DNA of 18,838 nucleotides, from assembly GCA_964571215.1 (NCBI GenBank), contig CAZMZZ010000029.1, forward strand, positions 1 through 18,838, in the 5' to 3' direction. Every line of letters begins with the position of its first letter. Positions within the stretch are counted from its first letter, which is position 1. The stretch is from CAJWPI01 sp964571215 (GTDB lineage: Bacteria; Pseudomonadota; Gammaproteobacteria; Magnimaribacterales; Magnimaribacteraceae). The notes under the pieces were generated by a model, which saw only the letters and a list, made by a program, of their open reading frames with translations, searched no databases and had not been told where the DNA came from. Below are positions 15,385 through 18,838 of the stretch, piece by piece. A program made the translations under genes and the position numbers.

Positions 15385-16473
15385 ATGGAAATTTATCTTG
15401 TAGGCGGAGCAGTAAGAGATACTTTATTAGGTATTGAGGTCAAAGAAAAAGACTGGGTTGTAGTTGGCTCTAATCCTCAAGAAATGATTGAGTTGGGTTA
15501 TAAACCAGTAGGATCAGATTTTCCTGTATTCCTTCATCCAGATAGTAAAGAAGAATACGCTTTAGCAAGAAAAGAAAAGAAGTCTGGATTAGGTCACAAA
15601 GGCTTTTCAGTTAATAGTGAAACTGATGTAACTTTAGAAGATGATTTGAAAAGAAGAGATTTGACTATTAATGCTATTGCTCAATCTGTTGACGGAACTG
15701 TTATTGATCCCTTTGGGGGTCAAAAAGATATACAAAACAAAGTATTGAGAAAAGTATCAAGTGCTTTTGAAGAAGACCCCCTTAGGGTCCTTAGAGTAGC
15801 TAGATTTGCAGCTAAATTAAAGCATTTGGATTTTCTTATTCATAAAGATACTTTGACAGACATGAAGAAATTATCTCTTTCAGGCGAACTTGACACACTT
15901 CCAAAAGAAAGAATTTGGCAAGAAACTTATAAATCACTTAAAGAAAAAAGTCCTGAGATTTACTTTGAAACATTGATTGAATCAGAAAGTTTCTTATCAT
16001 CTGATGGTATTAAAAATATTGACCTCAAGCTTTTTAAGAAAGTGTGTTTAAAAATTAATGACCCTCAATTGAGGTGGGCTTCTCTGGTATTGAATGCTGG
16101 GCATAGCTTAGAATCTATGAATAAAATTTTTGGTGTTCCAAAAAAAATACGCGAATTGAGTAGAGTTTTGGGGGAGTTAGAAACATTTTGCTTAAGTCAC
16201 CAAAATGAAGTTACGAGTAATGAAATCTTGGCAATTATTGAAAAGGTTGATGGAATAAGAAGAAATAAACGTTTTACTAAAATTTTAAAAATTCTAAAAG
16301 CAAGTGGAGTATTTCTATCTGTTGGTAAGGGCACTTTTCCTTGGGACTCTGTTAATAAAAGGTTAATAGCTGTAAAAGTTTCTTCTAAAGAACTGAAGGG
16401 TAAAGAAATTAGCATAGATCTGCGGCGTCAGCGTTTACAAATAATAGAAGATCAGTTGAATAAAAATGACTAA
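15385..16473 (+). CDS. cca: CCA tRNA nucleotidyltransferase with a degenerate, shortened HD region
   Basis: A 362-residue enzyme that adds or repairs the CCA end of tRNA, about 50 residues shorter than E. coli Cca. The N-terminal class II head is strong: YLVGGAVRDTLLG (4-16), carboxylates at E21 and D23, DFPVFLHP, EEYALARKEKKSG, EDDLKRRDLTINA and EDPLRVLRVARFAAK match E. coli almost block for block. The first catalytic carboxylate is Glu instead of the usual Asp. From about residue 200 the sequence diverges. The HD-domain segment that reads CHDLGKG in E. coli aligns with LNAGHSLE here, and the preceding His-containing helix is missing. Phosphohydrolase side activities are therefore probably absent, while nucleotide addition should remain. 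It starts 5 bases after apaH and overlaps the next gene by 8 bases. Confidence 0.93.
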   Translation: MEIYLVGGAVRDTLLGIEVKEKDWVVVGSNPQEMIELGYKPVGSDFPVFLHPDSKEEYALARKEKKSGLGHKGFSVNSETDVTLEDDLKRRDLTINAIAQSVDGTVIDPFGGQKDIQNKVLRKVSSAFEEDPLRVLRVARFAAKLKHLDFLIHKDTLTDMKKLSLSGELDTLPKERIWQETYKSLKEKSPEIYFETLIESESFLSSDGIKNIDLKLFKKVCLKINDPQLRWASLVLNAGHSLESMNKIFGVPKKIRELSRVLGELETFCLSHQNEVTSNEILAIIEKVDGIRRNKRFTKILKILKASGVFLSVGKGTFPWDSVNKRLIAVKVSSKELKGKEISIDLRRQRLQIIEDQLNKND

Positions 16474-17200
16474 AGATAAAGTTATTTTTGTAACAGGAGG
16501 AAGTAGACGTATAGGGGCTAATATAGCTAAATATTTTCATGAAAAGGGTTTTAAGATAATTCTCCATTTTAATAATTCTTTAGAAGAAGCTGAAAGTCTT
16601 AAAAAATACTTTTTATCTAAAAGAAAAGATTCTTGTATTACTATACAAGCTGATTTTTCAGATCAGAACTCAATAGACCATGCCACACAAAAAATTTTAG
16701 AAAGAACGGAAACATTAGATGTATTAATTAATAATGCTTCAGGATTCTTTTCTACACCTATTAAGACAGCTACAAAAGAACAATGGTTTAACCTTCTTGA
16801 TACCAACACAACCGTCCCCTTATTCTTAATAAAAGCATTTTTACCAATGCTAGAAACCTCTAAGGGCTGTGTAATTAACATTTCTGATTCACAAGTAAAT
16901 TCTGGGATTTCTAAATTTAGCCTTTATGCAGCTGCTAAGTCAGCTCTAGAATCTTTAACAAAGTCTTTAGCTAAAGAGCTAGCTCCTAATATTCGAGTAA
17001 ATGCTATAGCACCAGGTATTATCTTGTGGCCTGAGACTGAAGATATGGATGAGAAAGAAAAATTAGAAATAATTAATAAGACCTTTTTGGGCAGAGTTGG
17101 TAAACCTGAAGATATCTCAGCAACTGCATACATGTTGTATAGATCAACATATATTACTGGGCAAGTTATAAAAGTAGATGGGGGAAGATCTAAAAAATAA
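16466..17200 (+). CDS. Short-chain dehydrogenase, pteridine reductase (FolM/PTR1) type
   Basis: A 244-residue Rossmann-fold reductase. The nucleotide-binding motif is TGGSRRIG (10-17), with the double Arg typical of NADPH-dependent pteridine reductases; INNAS (88-92) is the usual NNAG-type motif. The active site looks like D141, Y154 and K158: an Asp 13 residues before the Tyr, exactly the Asp-Tyr-Lys layout of Leishmania PTR1, instead of the standard Ser-Tyr-Lys. The VNAIAPGIILWPE segment (178-190) also fits bacterial pteridine reductases. It probably reduces dihydropterin or dihydrofolate in the cytoplasm; the exact substrate is inferred, so I give no symbol (folM-like). Its ATG lies within the end of cca. 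It is the last gene of the lptD run. Confidence 0.8.
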   Translation: MTKDKVIFVTGGSRRIGANIAKYFHEKGFKIILHFNNSLEEAESLKKYFLSKRKDSCITIQADFSDQNSIDHATQKILERTETLDVLINNASGFFSTPIKTATKEQWFNLLDTNTTVPLFLIKAFLPMLETSKGCVINISDSQVNSGISKFSLYAAAKSALESLTKSLAKELAPNIRVNAIAPGIILWPETEDMDEKEKLEIINKTFLGRVGKPEDISATAYMLYRSTYITGQVIKVDGGRSKK

Positions 17201-17278
17201 ATATGTTCATACAAGAAAAAACTAATTTACTTTCATTAACCTTTTAACTATCTTTCTTAACAAATAATAAATAAAGAT
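17201..17278 (+). promoter_or_regulatory. 78-base AT-rich gap, presumed promoter region of the phosphotransferase gene
   Basis: This is the first sizeable gap after seven tightly packed genes, so a new transcript probably begins here. TTTAAC (17243-17248) and TAATAA (17265-17270) are 16 bases apart but match the sigma-70 consensus poorly. No T-tract hairpin ending the upstream operon is seen. Confidence 0.25.
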
Positions 17279-18334
17279 ATGGATTTTAAAGAGAACCAGA
17301 ATACAGGAACTATGGAAATTATAGAAAAGCATCGTTTCGATGAAGATGCTCTTACTAAATTCTTAGAAGAAAATATAGATGATTTTCATGGCCCACTATC
17401 TATTGAAGAATTTAAAGGGGGTCAATCTAATCCAACCTATCTCATTAAATCAAATACCAGGTCTTATGTTCTAAGAAAGAAGCCTCCAGGAAGATTACTA
17501 AAGTCTGCTCATGCCGTGGAGAGAGAATATAGAGTAATCACAGCATTAACAAATACTGAAGTTCCTGTGCCAAAGACATTTGTATTATGTGAAGACAATG
17601 AAGTAATAGGAACATCTTTTTATTTAATGGAGTTTAAAGATGGTAGGGTTTTTTGGGATCCCTCAATGGCCAATTCATCTGCTGAAGAAGCCTTAGGAGT
17701 TTACTTATCTATGAATGAGACATTAGCAAAACTTCATTCAGTAGATCCTATTAAAGTGGGGCTTGAAGGTTTTGGAAGACCAGGTAACTACGTAGGAAGA
17801 CAGATTTCTATATGGAGCAAACAATATATTGATTCTGAAACTGAAGAAATTGAGGAGATGAACAAATTAATAGAATGGCTTCCCAATAATCTCCCTTCTG
17901 ATAAACCTTTAAGAATTGTGCACGGAGATTTCAGTTTATCAAATCTTATGATGCACAATGAAAAGCCAGAAGTAATAGCAATATTAGACTGGGAATTGTC
18001 CACCTTAGGAGATCCTTGTGCAGATTTTAGCTATCACTGTATGCAGTATAGAATGAACCCAAATCTATCAGACCAAGATTACTGTAAAAAAACAGGTATA
18101 CCCACTGAAAAAGAATATTTAAATTTATATTGTGACAAGACAGGATATGATCTCAAAGATGAATGGGATCTTTACATGGCTTATAACCTATTTAAATCTG
18201 CAGGAATTCTACAAGGGATCTTGGGTAGAGTTAGGGATGGTACGGCGGCAAGCAAACATGCTAAAGACGTGGAAGCAAGGGTAAGACCCTTAGCAGAAAA
18301 TGCTTGGAAACTTATAGAGGAGAATTTTCTTTAA
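17279..18334 (+). CDS. ACAD10/11-type phosphotransferase (APH fold), probably acting on acyl-CoA substrates
   Basis: A 351-residue APH-family kinase. FKGGQSNPTYLI (45-56) and YVLRKKPPG (63-71) form the ATP-binding lobe with the conserved Lys, HAVEREYRVI (78-87) supplies the helix Glu, VHGDFSLSN (214-222) is the catalytic loop with D217 and N222, and ILDWE (235-239) carries the metal-binding D237. This pattern matches the N-terminal kinase domain of human ACAD10/ACAD11 and LvaA-like proteins; LvaA of Pseudomonas putida phosphorylates 4-hydroxyvaleryl-CoA. A dehydratase-type hot-dog protein follows, supporting a role in acyl-CoA breakdown, but the substrate is not readable. The start is uncertain: ATG 17279 has a poor ribosome site, while ATG 17312 (residue 12) has AGGA 3 bases before it. 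Confidence 0.82.
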   Translation: MDFKENQNTGTMEIIEKHRFDEDALTKFLEENIDDFHGPLSIEEFKGGQSNPTYLIKSNTRSYVLRKKPPGRLLKSAHAVEREYRVITALTNTEVPVPKTFVLCEDNEVIGTSFYLMEFKDGRVFWDPSMANSSAEEALGVYLSMNETLAKLHSVDPIKVGLEGFGRPGNYVGRQISIWSKQYIDSETEEIEEMNKLIEWLPNNLPSDKPLRIVHGDFSLSNLMMHNEKPEVIAILDWELSTLGDPCADFSYHCMQYRMNPNLSDQDYCKKTGIPTEKEYLNLYCDKTGYDLKDEWDLYMAYNLFKSAGILQGILGRVRDGTAASKHAKDVEARVRPLAENAWKLIEENFL

Positions 18335-18401
18335 ACTTAGAATCATTTTTTAGTTTAAGCTTAAAATTATCTAGTTGATAAAAGAAAAAAAGGAGAAAAC
18401 A

Positions 18402-18838
18402 ATGGCAATAGATAAATTTTTAATTGAAGCAAGTCATATCATGATGTTTGCTAGGTCTATAGGGGATGATAACCCTATTTATTACGACCAAGATTACAAA
18501 TCAGATTCAGGTTGTGAAGGGATAATTGCCCCTCCAACCTTTGCGCAATCAAGCGCTCAATTTGACCCAGACTATTTTTTAAGACCAAAAACTGGAGGTG
18601 AAGGTTGGTTTGGATCAGGAAAAGAGCCAACTGGATTAAAACCTTCAAGTGGAGGTGGGGGTGGAGGTGGAGCAGCTGCTGGACTCCATGCTGAACAACG
18701 TTTCGAATATCATTTACCCCTTAAAGCAGGAGATGTTCTAACTGCAACTTCTAAACCGGGAAATACTTGGGAAAAGGAAAGTAAACGTGCAGGCAAATTA
18801 AAATTCAGTGAGTCGGTAACAGAATATAGAAATCAAAA
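18402..18838 (+). CDS. FAS1-like (MaoC-related) hot-dog dehydratase, N-terminal part, cut off at the right window edge
   Basis: Open from an ATG at 18402 to the window edge, 145 residues visible. It has the best ribosome site of the window (AGGAG, 18391-18395, 6 bases before the ATG). The segment FARSIGDDNPIYYDQDY (residues 16-32), then GIIAPPTF, and later GLHAEQRFEYHLPLKAGDVLTATS, is typical of the FAS1-like dehydratase family (the MaoC N-terminal type, related to mycobacterial HadA/HadC), which hydrates or dehydrates enoyl- and hydroxyacyl-CoA or -ACP. Seven consecutive glycines (84-90) lie in a loop before the GLHAEQ strand. Members of this kind often work with a second hot-dog subunit, perhaps the next gene outside the window. 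It follows the phosphotransferase by 67 bases. Confidence 0.85.
   Translation, partial: MAIDKFLIEASHIMMFARSIGDDNPIYYDQDYKSDSGCEGIIAPPTFAQSSAQFDPDYFLRPKTGGEGWFGSGKEPTGLKPSSGGGGGGGAAAGLHAEQRFEYHLPLKAGDVLTATSKPGNTWEKESKRAGKLKFSESVTEYRNQ

Noticed and set aside
18354..18365. TTTAAGCTTAAA palindrome between the phosphotransferase and the dehydratase
   Set aside because: A 12-base AT palindrome with no loop or T tract to act as a terminator; expected by chance at this base composition.
1..18838. CRISPR arrays, tRNAs, insertion sequences, toxin-antitoxin or defence genes
   Set aside because: No regularly spaced direct repeats, tRNA cloverleaf signatures, transposase frames or terminal repeats were found; all large frames match housekeeping families.

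Overview
The window is AT-rich, gene-dense core chromosome of a proteobacterium, most likely a streamlined marine gammaproteobacterium such as the SAR86 group. This placement rests on several things: the base composition, short or overlapping gene junctions, a diiron Coq7 (ubiquinone pathway), an outer-membrane assembly set (lptD, surA), the AmgK/MurU cell-wall recycling pair, and a gene order that looks like a compacted version of one Pseudomonas chromosomal region. The lineage is an inference; there is no rRNA gene here to settle it. I see no tRNA, insertion sequence, prophage or CRISPR array, and no gene-free stretch over 300 bases. The longest gaps are 134 bases at 2724-2857 and 118 bases at 9086-9203.

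Layout: (1) Plus strand, 1-2384: the end of purH, then purD and coq7, tightly packed. (2) Plus strand, 2478-2723: a free-standing 81-residue RNA-binding (RRM) protein with its own likely promoter. (3) Minus strand, 9085 down to 2858: amgK-murU-rpe-trpE-trpG-trpD-trpC, seven genes with gaps of at most 25 bases, probably one transcription unit that converges on the RRM gene. A perfect 11-bp hairpin lies between the two ends. (4) Plus strand, 9204-17200: lptD-surA-pdxA-rsmA-apaH-cca-pteridine-reductase-like SDR, mostly overlapping or nearly so, divergent from amgK. (5) Plus strand, 17279 to the window end: an ACAD10/11-type phosphotransferase followed by a FAS1-like hot-dog dehydratase cut off by the window edge.

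How they work together: purH/purD belong to purine synthesis. trpE/G/D/C run chorismate to indole-glycerol phosphate (trpF, trpB and trpA are not here), and rpe supplies pentose phosphates. AmgK and MurU turn recovered N-acetylmuramate into UDP-MurNAc. LptD and its chaperone SurA build the LPS export pore. pdxA (vitamin B6), rsmA (16S rRNA methylation), apaH (Ap4A hydrolysis) and cca (tRNA 3' end) form the usual gammaproteobacterial housekeeping string. The last two genes look like acyl-CoA metabolism, possibly of hydroxy acids.

I found no clear novel multi-gene system. The points most worth a second look are the phosphotransferase/dehydratase pair, a Cca enzyme that has lost its HD-domain catalytic residues, losses of apaG and gph that compress the operons, the LptD cysteine arrangement, and the promoter/inverted repeat before the RRM gene.
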